A DNA stretch of 64,000 bases from Rariglobus hedericola (GCF_007559335.1 NZ_VMBG01000002.1:922501-986500); one strand, 5' to 3'. Shown: positions 36,011 through 46,224, counted from the first letter of the stretch. The notes: a model not told the origin generated them from the sequence alone. Program-made: numbers and translations.

Positions 36011-39000
36011 ATGAATGTGAAATTCCGGCTCGTTATTTCTGCGCGCACGCTTCGTGGACGCCTGTCGATGGCCTCAAGCGTATTGGCGTCGATCAGTGGC
36101 CTGGCGCTTTTTTCGACCTCGGTTCAAGCCGCGACGTTTACCTATACCGGGAATGGCACGACTGCGGATGTCTGGTCGGCGGGCACGCGTTGGACTGGTG
36201 CGGCTGCCCCAAGCAGTGCGACGGATACGACCTTGGTTTTTAGCGGAGCCATTAACGCCAATACGACCACTACAAATGACATAGCCGGACCTTTCTTACT
36301 GAATGCGCTGACTTTGAGTGGATCTGGCTCCCAATTTAATAATCGTATTTACACGATTGCGGCCGGGGCCATCGGCAGCCCGTCCTTTACCTTTTCAGTC
36401 GATGGTGCCAACGCGCCGGTTATAAATCTCAATTCTAACAATACCGGTCTGGGCACAAATATCAGCTACACGATCGGGGTTAATGGAGCTATTAATGGGG
36501 GCTCCCTTGTGGTGCAGGGAAACGGTAATTCCACCTTTAATTATAGTGGCATTTTAAGTGACGGAAACGGTGCAGCGACTCTCACAAAAAACGGCACCTC
36601 AACCATTGCTTTAGCCGGCACGAATTCTTACACCGGCGGCACGATCTTAAATGCCGGCGGGTTAAGTCTCAATAATGCGTCGGCATTGGGTAACGGAGGC
36701 GCGCTTACCATTAACGGCGGCTCTCTGAGCAACACGAGTGGATCGGCGATCACGTTAAATACCCATGCTGAAAGCTGGAACGGAGATTTCACTTTTGGCG
36801 GCAACCAGTATGCCACCACCAGCGCGTTGAACCTAGGCACCGGGGCGGTTACCTTGGGCGGTGATCGCACTCTTACCATCTCTGCCACCAACAACGGGAG
36901 CAATGCGCTCACCGTGGGTGGTGTGATTGATGACGGAGTGAACACGTATGGTTTGACCTTGGCCGGAAGTGCCACGGCAGGCACGGGAACCCTCATCTTG
37001 AACGGCGCCAATACTTACGGCGGACCGACCACCATCAATGCCGGCGTTCTTCAGTTGGGATCCTTGGCGTCTCTCGGCGGATCGGGTGCGGACACGTTGG
37101 TTAATTCCGGAGGCACGCTTTCCACAGCCTATGCTTTGGACGCCGCGACCTTTGCGCGTCTGAATACTCTGTCTTCCGGCACGGTGGCGATGGCCGGCGT
37201 CACCAGTAGCACCAATCTGGATTTGACCGGACGCAATGTCAGTCTCGGAGCGAGTGGTGTTTCGGCCAGCACGTATTCGGGAATCCTGACTCCGAACGGA
37301 ACGACCTATCGTCTTGGCGGCGGGTATGGGACCTTGAATTTTAATTCCCTGTTGAGCGGATCTCGAAACCTGGTTGTGGGTGGCGGTGGAACTCCGGGAA
37401 CGATTAACCTTGGGGTGGCCGGAACCTACAACGGTGGAACTACAGTGATCGGCGGGGTGGGCACTTCAGCCAGTGTTCTGCAAACGAATCTGACTGGAGC
37501 TACGACACCTTTTGGATCGGGAGCTATTTCGCTGAACAACGGTGTTCTCGGTTTCGGCACGGGTCCCACTGCTTTGACCACCGGCCAAAACATGGCGGTC
37601 TCCCTCGGAGCCGTTACCTTTCAAGGTCAGAACGAAATTAAGTTGGCCAAGGGATCATCCACACAGCCCCTGCCTGTTTCGGTTACGATTGATTCATTGA
37701 ACCGCACGAACGGTGTTTTGTTTATCACGCCGAGCGCGGGGGCCAATCTGGGTGTCAGTGAAAAGGTGTTTGTGACCAATCCCGGGTCGATCTCGCTGAC
37801 CCCGGTCAATGGCATGATTACGGGGACTGTTATTGATGGGACGAACAAGACGTTTCTGACCTATGGAGCCAATGGTTTTGTGGATGCAGCGACTACCGGG
37901 ACGTATGGATCGAATAATATTGTCGGTCTTAGTGCAGACCCGGCCACGACTGTCAGGGCCTATGCTTTGCGCATTACGACCACGCCTCTCTCAAGCAGTG
38001 ACAACTTCATAATTGGTGCGGGCGGATTTATCGCAAACACCGGCATGAATAATGCCGTCGGAACTTTGAACTTTGGCTCGAACCATGCCTTGATGGGCTT
38101 TTTTGGTGTCAGCGGTGACGGCAACGGTCTGGCGATTAATAGCACGGGGGGAGCGACTTTTTACGGAGTGGGCACCAGGCTTGTGGGCGCCAATCTGAAT
38201 ATCAGCGGAGGGATCAATTTTGCCGGTGGCACTTGGACGCTGAACAGCCAGCCGACGGGTAATGAAAGTTTCCAAACCACGAACCCGAATGCGGTGACTA
38301 TTTCCCGAGGGGCCACAGTTACTAATTCTCAAGGCTCGAAGTTCACCCTGGCCAGCCTCTCGGGAGACGGCCTTCTGACGAGTAACACGAACGACGGCGG
38401 CGGCAGTGTCTTTCAGGTTACCATCAACGGCCTCAACGATACGGGAACGACGACCTTTTCGGGTGGGATCACCGATGCTTTTCAGTCCACCCTGAATATC
38501 ATTAAAACCGGCGTAAACACGCAGGTCTTGAGCGGTGTGAACACCTATCGTGGCGGCACGACAGTAAATGCTGGAACACTCAAGGGGACGCAGACCAGCG
38601 GCACGCCGTTCGGAACGGGTAATGTCACGCTTGGCGGAGGTAAGCTCAGCATCGCTCCTTACGGTAGCGGAGCGAACGTCGCGGTGAGCGGCGCAAATGC
38701 GGTGGCCGGGTCCACATTCATCTTCAATGCGAATTCCCAGCTGAATTTGGACAAGGGCGCCAACACCAGCCTTACCTACACGGCGGGCAATAGCGCAGCA
38801 GCAGCTAACAGCGTGCTGGTTCGCGGAACCAACGGCACTTTGATCATCACTCCGGCCAGCGGGACGGCGGCTCTCGGCACTGCGACCGGTGAGAAGTTCA
38901 TCGTAAACGGTGGCGTCGCCACCACCAACGGTATCGCGAGTGCTGCGATCATTGGACAGGATTCCAACGCGAACAAGGACGGCACGTTCCTAGCTTACAA

Positions 39001-42000
39001 TGCGACCAACGGTTTCACAGCTGCGGGCGTTTACACCGACACGGACTTCGGGTCACCTTCATTTGCTAACGTTGAAGATGTGACCACCGCAGGGTTTGCT
39101 CTTCCTGGTTCTACAAAGGTGTTTGCCTTGAGGAATGCCGGCGTGCTTTCGATTGGCACTGGTAATACGCTCACGATCGGTGACGCTTCATCCTTGCCGG
39201 GTGGCGTGATTTTAAATGGTGGCTCGATCAACGGTGGCACGCTGGCCTTTGATGCATTACTGGGAGCTAATGTGCCGGGTGTGATTTATTCGAATCTCGT
39301 GGGTGGCAGCATCAGCAGCGTGATCACCGGCACCGCTGGCGTTTCTATTGTCGGTCCAGGAGTGACCACCCTTTCGGGTGTCAACACCTACACCACGACT
39401 ACGCAGGTCAACGACTCCACCCTGAGCATCAGCAGCAATGCCAATCTGGGTAACACGGCTAATTCGGTGGGACTCAATGGAGGCACGCTGCAAAGCACCG
39501 CGACCCTAAATCTCGGCACCCGTGCCGTAGCTTTGAACGCCGGTCAGAATTCCCTCGGGGGCACATTTGACGTGGCCACTGGCACGGATTTGACGGTGGG
39601 CGGGGTTATCTCCAGTCCCAGCGCGGGGCTCGTTACGGGAGTGGGAGCACTCTACAAGAAAGGCGCAGGAAATCTTAAGCTTTCTGGCGCCAATACGTTT
39701 ACTGGATTTACTTCGGTTTCTGAAGGCACGTTGACTCTGTCGAACAGCTTGGCGTTGCAATATAGCACTTTGACCTCGGGAGGAATTATTTTTGACTCTT
39801 CGGTAGGTTCACATGCCTTCACCATTGGAGCTTTGAGTGGAAGTGGTAATTTGAACCTGATGGATAATGCTAGCAACGCGGTGACATTATCCGTTGGTAA
39901 TCTGGGCACATACTGGAATGGTGCTGCGACTGTTTCCACCCCTGATGCGGGCAAGGCCACTACCTATTCTGGCGTGCTGAGCGGCACGGGTTCGTTGGTG
40001 AAAATTGGTCCAGGCACCCTGATGCTCGATGGAGAAAGCACCTATACTGGTCAGACCAAGATTCAGGCGGGCACTCTGACGGTTTCTTCCTTGAACAGTG
40101 TGGTGGGCGGAACTTCCAGTAGCAGTCTGGGCGCTCCGGTCACGATGGGTAATGGAACAATCGGCATTGGAGCCACGACCTCCGCAGGAACTTTGTCTTA
40201 CACTGGTTCAGGAGAAACCACTGATCGCGTTGTAGACCTCGCTGGAACCACGGGTGGGGCCGCGATATCCGCTAACGGAACCGGCGCCCTTGTCTTCAGC
40301 AGTAATTTAACCGCGACCGGTGTTGGCGCGAAAACCCTGACCCTCAGCGGAAGCAGCGAGTCGACTATCGATAACCGCATTCAGGGTGCGATCGTTGACA
40401 GCAGCAGTGGAGCAACCGCTGTGACTAAGAGCGGAGCCAACACTTGGCTGCTGGCCGGTAATAATAGTTACACTGGTGCTACCATTGTAGGCGCGGCCGG
40501 CACCCTTAAATTAGGTGCGTCGGGCAGTAGCGGCAACGGTCCTCTCGGCACCGTGGCGGCTGGAACAACGGTCAATTCCGGCGGCACGCTGGATCTAAAC
40601 GGCTTTACACTCACTAACGCGGAAGCCCTTACCCTGAACGGTAACGGGGTCTCGAGCGGCACCTCCACGGCTGGTGCGTTGCGCAACAGCAGTGCGACGG
40701 GAGTGAACTATAGCGGGTTGCTGACATTGGGATCCGCCAGCAAAATTGTGGCCAACGGTAACATCAATCTTACGAACGCCGGCACGATCACGGGTGCCAC
40801 GTTTGGTCTGACTCTGGACGGAATAGCTACCGGCAGCAGTGTGACCAGTATCATCGGAACCACTACTGGCGGTGTGACCAAGGCTGGACTCGGAACCTGG
40901 ACACTGTCCGGTGCGAACACCTACACTGGCACGACTGCGGTGAGCGGTGGCACCTTAGTGCTAAATGCTAATACCGGCAGTCTGGCCGCAAGCGCACTCA
41001 CTTTTAACGGTAACGGCGGCACCTTTAACTACGACAATACCAGCTCAAGCGGCGTCAAGGCCCAGAACCTTGGTGCGCTGGCCTTCAGCGCTGGTCAAGG
41101 CACGGTGTTGTCCACCTTAGGCGGGGCCACCAGCAGCACGCTGACATTTGCCTCGCTGACTGCTCGCACTGCCGGTGCCACTGGCAATTTTGTAACCACT
41201 GGCGGCACGAACGGCGTAAGCAACATCATCAAGTTCACTTCGGGGCCGACTGCGGGAACGCTCATCGACAAAGGAGTGTTTTATAACGGTTCCAACTATG
41301 CGGCTTATGATAGCACTGGTTTTGTGAGGGCTTATGGTGTTGGTGACACCGGCTACCTTGTGGCTCCGACAGGCGCGACGATTGGTGCATCGACCATCTC
41401 CAACAACGTGAGTGTGACGGGCGATATCACTGCGCAGACGACTGCGACGGCCAACACGATCAACCTCAACGCGAACAGCCTCACGATGTCTGCCGTGGGC
41501 CAAGTGCTAAGCACCAACGGTATTCTCTCCAGCGGCAACAGCAACGCCACGCTTGGTGGCACAGGCGGCATCTTGCAGTCTGGCGCCTCGGGCGCTGAAT
41601 TGGTGGTGCGCGTCAATGGTAGCAGCGATCAGCTGACGATTGGTTCGATTGTTCGAAACAATACGAATCCCAGCGCTTTCACCAAGTCGGGCTCAGGCAC
41701 GCTGGTGCTCACTGGACTCAATACCTACACCGGTGCGACGGCGATTAACGCGGGCACACTCATGATTGGAGGAGCGGGTAACCTCGGTGGCGGCGCCTAT
41801 GCGGGCGCGATTGCGAATAACAGCACGTTTGCCTACAACAGCTCCGTTTCTCAAACGCTGTCGGGTGCAATTACCGGCATCGGTTCCGTGGTCAAGAATG
41901 GCTCTGGCATTCTGACGCTTTCCGGTGCGAACACCTACAGCGGCGGAACCTCAATCGGTGCTGGCACCTTGGTTTATACCAACAGCTTCACGATGAGCGG

Positions 42001-42424
42001 AGCTAACTCGATCAGCGTGGCGGCGACCGGCGTGGCCGGCACGAACTACGCTACGGTGACGAGCACCGCCGGTGCGCTCACGTTTGGCGGCACCTTGGGA
42101 ATCAACATCACGGCTTCTCTCACGGGTGGTGAAACCTTCAATCTGTTCACCGCCACCACGGGTTCGCTGGCTGGCGACTTCGGCACCACGGCGGGCAACG
42201 TCAGTATCACGGGCGGCTATCTCGCCTCTCTCACGAATAACGGTTCGGGTATCTGGACCGGAACAGACACCAACGGCAGCGGACTCAGCTTCACCTTTGC
42301 CGCGTCGGGCATCAACGCGGGCATGCTCTCGGTTTCCGCCATTCCCGAGCCCTCCGCTTATGTCGCACTCGCGGGTGCGCTTGTTCTGGCGAGCGCCCTG
42401 TGCTCGCGCCGGCGTCGGGCCTGA
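36011..42424 (+). CDS. Giant PEP-CTERM surface protein with autotransporter-associated beta-strand repeats
   Basis: 2137 residues from the ATG at 36011. A long signal peptide (ARTLRGRLSMASSVLASISGL region, ending near VQA) is followed by an N-terminal part (ATFTYTGNGTTADVWSAGTRW) and at least ten repeats of the form SGANTYTGxTxxxxGTL spread to about residue 2000. It ends in IPEPSAYVALAGALVLASALCSRRRRA-type text: the PEP motif, a membrane helix and a basic tail for exosortase sorting. There is no autotransporter barrel, so it is a cell-surface or matrix beta-helix protein, not a type V secretion system. It lies between the GH28-like and GH74 genes and is visibly richer in A/T than its neighbours. 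Confidence 0.9.
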   Translation: MNVKFRLVISARTLRGRLSMASSVLASISGLALFSTSVQAATFTYTGNGTTADVWSAGTRWTGAAAPSSATDTTLVFSGAINANTTTTNDIAGPFLLNALTLSGSGSQFNNRIYTIAAGAIGSPSFTFSVDGANAPVINLNSNNTGLGTNISYTIGVNGAINGGSLVVQGNGNSTFNYSGILSDGNGAATLTKNGTSTIALAGTNSYTGGTILNAGGLSLNNASALGNGGALTINGGSLSNTSGSAITLNTHAESWNGDFTFGGNQYATTSALNLGTGAVTLGGDRTLTISATNNGSNALTVGGVIDDGVNTYGLTLAGSATAGTGTLILNGANTYGGPTTINAGVLQLGSLASLGGSGADTLVNSGGTLSTAYALDAATFARLNTLSSGTVAMAGVTSSTNLDLTGRNVSLGASGVSASTYSGILTPNGTTYRLGGGYGTLNFNSLLSGSRNLVVGGGGTPGTINLGVAGTYNGGTTVIGGVGTSASVLQTNLTGATTPFGSGAISLNNGVLGFGTGPTALTTGQNMAVSLGAVTFQGQNEIKLAKGSSTQPLPVSVTIDSLNRTNGVLFITPSAGANLGVSEKVFVTNPGSISLTPVNGMITGTVIDGTNKTFLTYGANGFVDAATTGTYGSNNIVGLSADPATTVRAYALRITTTPLSSSDNFIIGAGGFIANTGMNNAVGTLNFGSNHALMGFFGVSGDGNGLAINSTGGATFYGVGTRLVGANLNISGGINFAGGTWTLNSQPTGNESFQTTNPNAVTISRGATVTNSQGSKFTLASLSGDGLLTSNTNDGGGSVFQVTINGLNDTGTTTFSGGITDAFQSTLNIIKTGVNTQVLSGVNTYRGGTTVNAGTLKGTQTSGTPFGTGNVTLGGGKLSIAPYGSGANVAVSGANAVAGSTFIFNANSQLNLDKGANTSLTYTAGNSAAAANSVLVRGTNGTLIITPASGTAALGTATGEKFIVNGGVATTNGIASAAIIGQDSNANKDGTFLAYNATNGFTAAGVYTDTDFGSPSFANVEDVTTAGFALPGSTKVFALRNAGVLSIGTGNTLTIGDASSLPGGVILNGGSINGGTLAFDALLGANVPGVIYSNLVGGSISSVITGTAGVSIVGPGVTTLSGVNTYTTTTQVNDSTLSISSNANLGNTANSVGLNGGTLQSTATLNLGTRAVALNAGQNSLGGTFDVATGTDLTVGGVISSPSAGLVTGVGALYKKGAGNLKLSGANTFTGFTSVSEGTLTLSNSLALQYSTLTSGGIIFDSSVGSHAFTIGALSGSGNLNLMDNASNAVTLSVGNLGTYWNGAATVSTPDAGKATTYSGVLSGTGSLVKIGPGTLMLDGESTYTGQTKIQAGTLTVSSLNSVVGGTSSSSLGAPVTMGNGTIGIGATTSAGTLSYTGSGETTDRVVDLAGTTGGAAISANGTGALVFSSNLTATGVGAKTLTLSGSSESTIDNRIQGAIVDSSSGATAVTKSGANTWLLAGNNSYTGATIVGAAGTLKLGASGSSGNGPLGTVAAGTTVNSGGTLDLNGFTLTNAEALTLNGNGVSSGTSTAGALRNSSATGVNYSGLLTLGSASKIVANGNINLTNAGTITGATFGLTLDGIATGSSVTSIIGTTTGGVTKAGLGTWTLSGANTYTGTTAVSGGTLVLNANTGSLAASALTFNGNGGTFNYDNTSSSGVKAQNLGALAFSAGQGTVLSTLGGATSSTLTFASLTARTAGATGNFVTTGGTNGVSNIIKFTSGPTAGTLIDKGVFYNGSNYAAYDSTGFVRAYGVGDTGYLVAPTGATIGASTISNNVSVTGDITAQTTATANTINLNANSLTMSAVGQVLSTNGILSSGNSNATLGGTGGILQSGASGAELVVRVNGSSDQLTIGSIVRNNTNPSAFTKSGSGTLVLTGLNTYTGATAINAGTLMIGGAGNLGGGAYAGAIANNSTFAYNSSVSQTLSGAITGIGSVVKNGSGILTLSGANTYSGGTSIGAGTLVYTNSFTMSGANSISVAATGVAGTNYATVTSTAGALTFGGTLGINITASLTGGETFNLFTATTGSLAGDFGTTAGNVSITGGYLASLTNNGSGIWTGTDTNGSGLSFTFAASGINAGMLSVSAIPEPSAYVALAGALVLASALCSRRRRA
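36560..41990 (+). repeat. Coding repeats, autotransporter-associated beta-strand type
   Basis: Degenerate units of about 30 codons recur irregularly. Clear copies encode AGTNSYTGGTILNAGGL, NGANTYGGPTTINAGVL, SGVNTYRGGTTVNAGTL, SGANTFTGFTSVSEGTL, SGANTYTGTTAVSGGTL and SGANTYSGGTSIGAGTL. They are diverged at the DNA level, so they are old structural repeats rather than recent tandem duplications. Confidence 0.85.
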
Positions 42425-42453
42425 AAAGATTGCATCGACTCTTGTTGGTAACC

Positions 42454-42486
42454 CAACCCCCGCTCAACCGAGCGGGGGTTGTTTTT
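42454..42486 (+). terminator. Intrinsic terminator after the beta-repeat gene
   Basis: A 12-bp stem CAACCCCCGCTC / GAGCGGGGGTTG with an AACC loop is followed by TTTTT. It begins 30 bases after the stop codon. Confidence 0.92.
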
Positions 42487-42761
42487 CTATGTAGTCAGGA
42501 AGTGAATACGCAACCAACCAACTGCTCAGCCTTCATTGTAAATATTTTTACAGATATTGATGCCATTTGTTTAAATTACTTCATTTAAGAATTCGGGCGC
42601 AGCCAGAGGGATATTGCGTGAGGGGTTTTGGGGTGTGTTTGCATGGGATGCTTTCAAGTCGGTCGCCCACCGACGCCGTGTTTTCCATCCCCAATTTGGA
42701 AACACAGTCATTCGGGCGCGATGGACTTTTCACCCTGCGCTTAACCCCTGAAATGATTCGC
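42487..42761. other. Leader region of the GH74 gene
   Basis: About 275 bases without a supported gene; the frame is open, but the codons do not look coding. A partial match to the operator motif (TTGTTTAAATTA, 42567-42578) is present. Just before the start codon is CTTAACCCCTGAAATGATT (42740-42758), which resembles the leader of the preceding gene. Confidence 0.5.
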
Positions 42762-45700
42762 ATGAAAACACATGACTCGGGCTGGAATTCAGCCCTTAAG
42801 ACCGGGAAACGACTGGCGGCTCGCACCCTGATTATCATCGGTAGCTCCGGATTGCTGACAGCGGATGCCCTCGCTCTCACCGGCACGATAAACGGATTGG
42901 CCAACGATGCGGAGGCACGCAGCAACGGAACCGTCGGCAATGCGGCCGGCAATCCAGGTTTGGTTGGCGGTGTCTCCGGCGTTCAATCGGCGGTGGTAAA
43001 TATGTTTCAGATTCCCGCCGCCATTCTGAGCGATCCAACGCAGCAGTTTTCGGCGGCAACGTATGGTATGAGGACAGGCTTCATGTCGTCGTTCGCCTTT
43101 AATGGAGACCTTTATGGTATCGGATTTAGCACTACGAGTGCGGCGGTGGATCCGACGGACTATTACGGCGGGTCTCTGGATGCGGCCAGCACGCTCATTC
43201 AGGATAATTTCATCACGGGGAGCACGCCTTCCTACACCGGAGTCAGCACTTCGAATGCGGCCTTGGTCAGTTACTTGAACAACCAGTTGAATGCGGCTCG
43301 CGAGTCGGGTGCATCGACTGCTTATGTGTTTTTCCGGGTGAACCCGGACGCCTACGTTTATTGGAACTCCTACCAGCTCGGCACGACCGAGGGCGGCGGC
43401 TATTACATCCCCACGCTGAACTACACCACGGTGACGGTGCCGCGCTGGACTTCTGTCCCGTTGGGCGGCGGCGGTTATGTGACGGGACTGGTCAGCGACC
43501 CGTCGGGTGCGGCCATCTATGCGCGCACCGATGTGGGCGGCGCGTTCCGCTGGGTGCCGACTGGCGATGTCGCGGGCAATGGTGGTTGGGTTTCGCTGAG
43601 TGACACCCTGGTGCCTTTCGCCACGGCGGGCGCCACGGCGTTGCATTGCGTGGAAAGTATCGCAGTGGATCCTAGCACGCCCAACCGGCTCTACATGGCG
43701 GTGGGCAATCCCAGCATCTCCAGCACGGCCCGCGGCATCTACGGCTCCGATAATCAAGGTGCTAGCTGGTATCTGGTGGGTGCGAGCAACACCTTCGTCA
43801 TCCAGGGCAACGGCGGCAGTCGCGCCAACGGCGAACGCCTCGCGGTTGATCCCAACAATCCCAACATCCTTTGGTATGGTTCCACGACCAGTGGCCTGCG
43901 GAAATTCGTGAAGAGCGGCGGCGTTTGGACGGCTACGCAGATTGCCTCTTCGTCGGTTCCTTTCGGATCGACAAATACGGGGATTACCTTCGTGGCCTGT
44001 GATGCGAACAGCGGCAGCACGATCGTTTACGCCGGTGTTTCAGACGCGACTACCGGTGGCGTTTATCGAAGCACGGACGGAGGCACCACGTGGAGCATCG
44101 TCGGCGGTGCGACGGTCTTTAATCCGCGTCGTGCGCAGCTGGCCGCCAATGGCACGCTGTATGTGACTGCGGGCACCGCCGGTGTGGCGAAGTTGCCGCG
44201 CGCAGGCTCGCTGAGCTTGTTGAGCGGGCTGCCGACCGGTCAGACCTATCACGGTATCGCGGTTGATCCCAATGATGCTACCGGACAAAAAGTTTTCGTC
44301 GCATCGATTTCTTCCACCAACATCTCCCGCTCCGCTGACGGCGGCAGCACGTGGACGACGCAGACGACCACCTTCAACGAAGGCCCGTTGACCTCCACGA
44401 ATCATCAGCGAAAAGAGCCCGACGGCCTTGCTTCGCAGACCGGATATTGGTTTGGAACCACATCGTCGCTGATGGTGACGCCCGGTGACGCCAACGAACT
44501 CTGGTTGGGTGATTTCTTCGGAGTTACCCGCACGCGCAACGCGCAGAACCTGGGCACGAATCCCGGCGCCTGGTGGTATACGCTTCAGAAGAATCAGGAG
44601 GAGACCGTCGTTCTCTCGCTTAAAAACGCACCGACTGGTGCCAAGTTGCTGACGGGGCTCTCCGATGTCGCGGGCTTCCGATATCTCGACACGACACTGC
44701 GTCCGACCGGCGCGGGCGGCAGCAGTATGGGTGCAGCCAACACCACGAGTTTGGATTTCTCCGAATCCGACAACAACGTGTGGGCGCGTTCCACTGTTGC
44801 GACCAATCAGAGCTCGGGTTCGGGTGCGGTTTCCATCGACGGCGGTCTCAACTGGACGACGTTTGGCCAGCTGGCCGCACGCAACGTCGCGAACAGCGCT
44901 ACAGCCGGCTGGGAAGAGTTTGATATCGGTCCTTATCTCAAGAAGCAGCAGGCGGCGGGCGTCACCTCGGTGACCATGGCCGTGCGTTCGAGTCATTGGC
45001 TCACGCAGAATAATTATCTTCGCTTCTCGTCCAAAGAAGGCGCGAATCCGCCGCAGCTCGTGCTCAACGGCACCGGCTCGCCGCTCACGCCGACGGCAGA
45101 CGCGATGGTCTATGCCGGCAACGCATCGACCAATTTCGGTGCGTCCACTGAACTGGCTGCGCAGAATTACTACGACCAGCCTGGTTATGTTCGCTGGAGT
45201 TACCTGAAGTTCGACCTCACGGGGCAGCCCGCCATTACCTCGGCCAAGCTGCGCCTGTATCGCCTGGCGTCTGCTGATACGAATTCGTATTCCACGAGTA
45301 TCTCGTCCACGCCGACCACCACTTGGGTCGAGGGCGATGGTGGCACCGATAATCTGCCGGCGAGCGAGATCACCTGGACCAATAAGCCGACTAACTTCTA
45401 CAGCACGCCTAGCGCGTTGTGGATGGGAGGCGGTCGTGTCGCGGTCTCGGCGAGCAATCCCACCAACATCGTTTGGATGGGCATCAAGAACGGCGGAAAC
45501 GCCACGCCGATGTATTACAGCACGGATCGCGGCGTGACTTGGGCTGCGGCTTCGGGCGGACCTAACTCCAATATCACGGGCATTTACACCAACGGCAGCA
45601 GCATCTCGCCGTCCGGGCAGCCACTCACGGCAGACCGTGGCAACGGCAACTTCTACGCGGCGGCCTTCGGCGGTGCGGGTCATGTTATCTATCGCAGCAC

Positions 45701-46151
45701 GAACAGCGGCGCCACTTGGACGCAGGTTTCCACGGTGAACAACGGCAACAGTTACAACATGCGCACGCCCCAGCTGGTGGCCGCACCGGTGTCGTCCGCT
45801 TATCCCTCGGGCGGAGACGTCTGGCTCTGCGATGATGGCACCTACAATGGCAATGGCGGCGGTCTCTGGCGTTCGGTCGATTCGGCCGGCACTTGGTCGT
45901 CCCTTTCCGGGATCGGCAAGGTGACGGCGGTCAGCTTCGGAAAAGCCGCTTCGGGAACCGGCTACAGCGTATTCATCAATGGTTACAAAGCCGGAATCAA
46001 AGGCATCTACCGCTCTGATGATTACGGTTCGACCTGGGTGAAGCTGTCCGATCCCACGATCAAGGACATCCTCTCGCTGGCCGGTGACCGTCAGAATCAT
46101 GGCAAGGTCTTCATCGGCACTGACGGACGCGGAGTGTTCCAGAGTCAGTAA
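42762..46151 (+). CDS. GH74 xyloglucanase-like enzyme with an inserted, permuted DNRLRE-type domain
   Basis: 1129 residues from the ATG at 42762; 42753 is an alternative. A signal peptide (RTLIIIGSSGLLTADALA) precedes a beta-sandwich of about 190 residues (FQIPAAILSD, NGDLYGIGFS). The GH74 double seven-bladed propeller starts near residue 235: GGGGYVTGLVSDPSGAAIYA, catalytic-type D257 in ARTDVGGAFRW, and EETVVLSLKNAPTGAKLL. Residues about 705-886 are an insertion: first the C-terminal half of a DNRLRE-like module (GWEEFDIGPYL, LRFSSKEGANPPQLVL), then an N-terminal half (TADAMVYAG, SYLKFDL). The propeller resumes at GGGRVAVSASNP and ends normally in GKVFIGTDGRGVF. It probably cleaves xyloglucan outside the cell. 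Confidence 0.88.
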   Translation: MKTHDSGWNSALKTGKRLAARTLIIIGSSGLLTADALALTGTINGLANDAEARSNGTVGNAAGNPGLVGGVSGVQSAVVNMFQIPAAILSDPTQQFSAATYGMRTGFMSSFAFNGDLYGIGFSTTSAAVDPTDYYGGSLDAASTLIQDNFITGSTPSYTGVSTSNAALVSYLNNQLNAARESGASTAYVFFRVNPDAYVYWNSYQLGTTEGGGYYIPTLNYTTVTVPRWTSVPLGGGGYVTGLVSDPSGAAIYARTDVGGAFRWVPTGDVAGNGGWVSLSDTLVPFATAGATALHCVESIAVDPSTPNRLYMAVGNPSISSTARGIYGSDNQGASWYLVGASNTFVIQGNGGSRANGERLAVDPNNPNILWYGSTTSGLRKFVKSGGVWTATQIASSSVPFGSTNTGITFVACDANSGSTIVYAGVSDATTGGVYRSTDGGTTWSIVGGATVFNPRRAQLAANGTLYVTAGTAGVAKLPRAGSLSLLSGLPTGQTYHGIAVDPNDATGQKVFVASISSTNISRSADGGSTWTTQTTTFNEGPLTSTNHQRKEPDGLASQTGYWFGTTSSLMVTPGDANELWLGDFFGVTRTRNAQNLGTNPGAWWYTLQKNQEETVVLSLKNAPTGAKLLTGLSDVAGFRYLDTTLRPTGAGGSSMGAANTTSLDFSESDNNVWARSTVATNQSSGSGAVSIDGGLNWTTFGQLAARNVANSATAGWEEFDIGPYLKKQQAAGVTSVTMAVRSSHWLTQNNYLRFSSKEGANPPQLVLNGTGSPLTPTADAMVYAGNASTNFGASTELAAQNYYDQPGYVRWSYLKFDLTGQPAITSAKLRLYRLASADTNSYSTSISSTPTTTWVEGDGGTDNLPASEITWTNKPTNFYSTPSALWMGGGRVAVSASNPTNIVWMGIKNGGNATPMYYSTDRGVTWAAASGGPNSNITGIYTNGSSISPSGQPLTADRGNGNFYAAAFGGAGHVIYRSTNSGATWTQVSTVNNGNSYNMRTPQLVAAPVSSAYPSGGDVWLCDDGTYNGNGGGLWRSVDSAGTWSSLSGIGKVTAVSFGKAASGTGYSVFINGYKAGIKGIYRSDDYGSTWVKLSDPTIKDILSLAGDRQNHGKVFIGTDGRGVFQSQ

Positions 46152-46187
46152 TTCAAAGGGGCGTCCGATCCTTGTCCGGTTAATGGT

Positions 46188-46224
46188 AAAGTCGGGAGGT
46201 TTAGACCTCCCGACTTTATTTTTT
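46188..46224 (+). terminator. Intrinsic terminator after the GH74 gene
   Basis: A perfect 13-bp stem AAAGTCGGGAGGT / ACCTCCCGACTTT with a TTAG loop is followed by ATTTTTT. It separates the GH74 gene from the second regulator. Confidence 0.93.

Noticed and set aside
36560-41990. CRISPR array or tandem DNA repeat
   Set aside because: Repeats are degenerate at DNA level, irregularly spaced and in frame with a coding region, with no direct repeats of constant length.
36011-42424. Type V autotransporter
   Set aside because: The repeats are named after autotransporters, but there is no C-terminal beta-barrel. The protein ends in a PEP-CTERM sorting signal.
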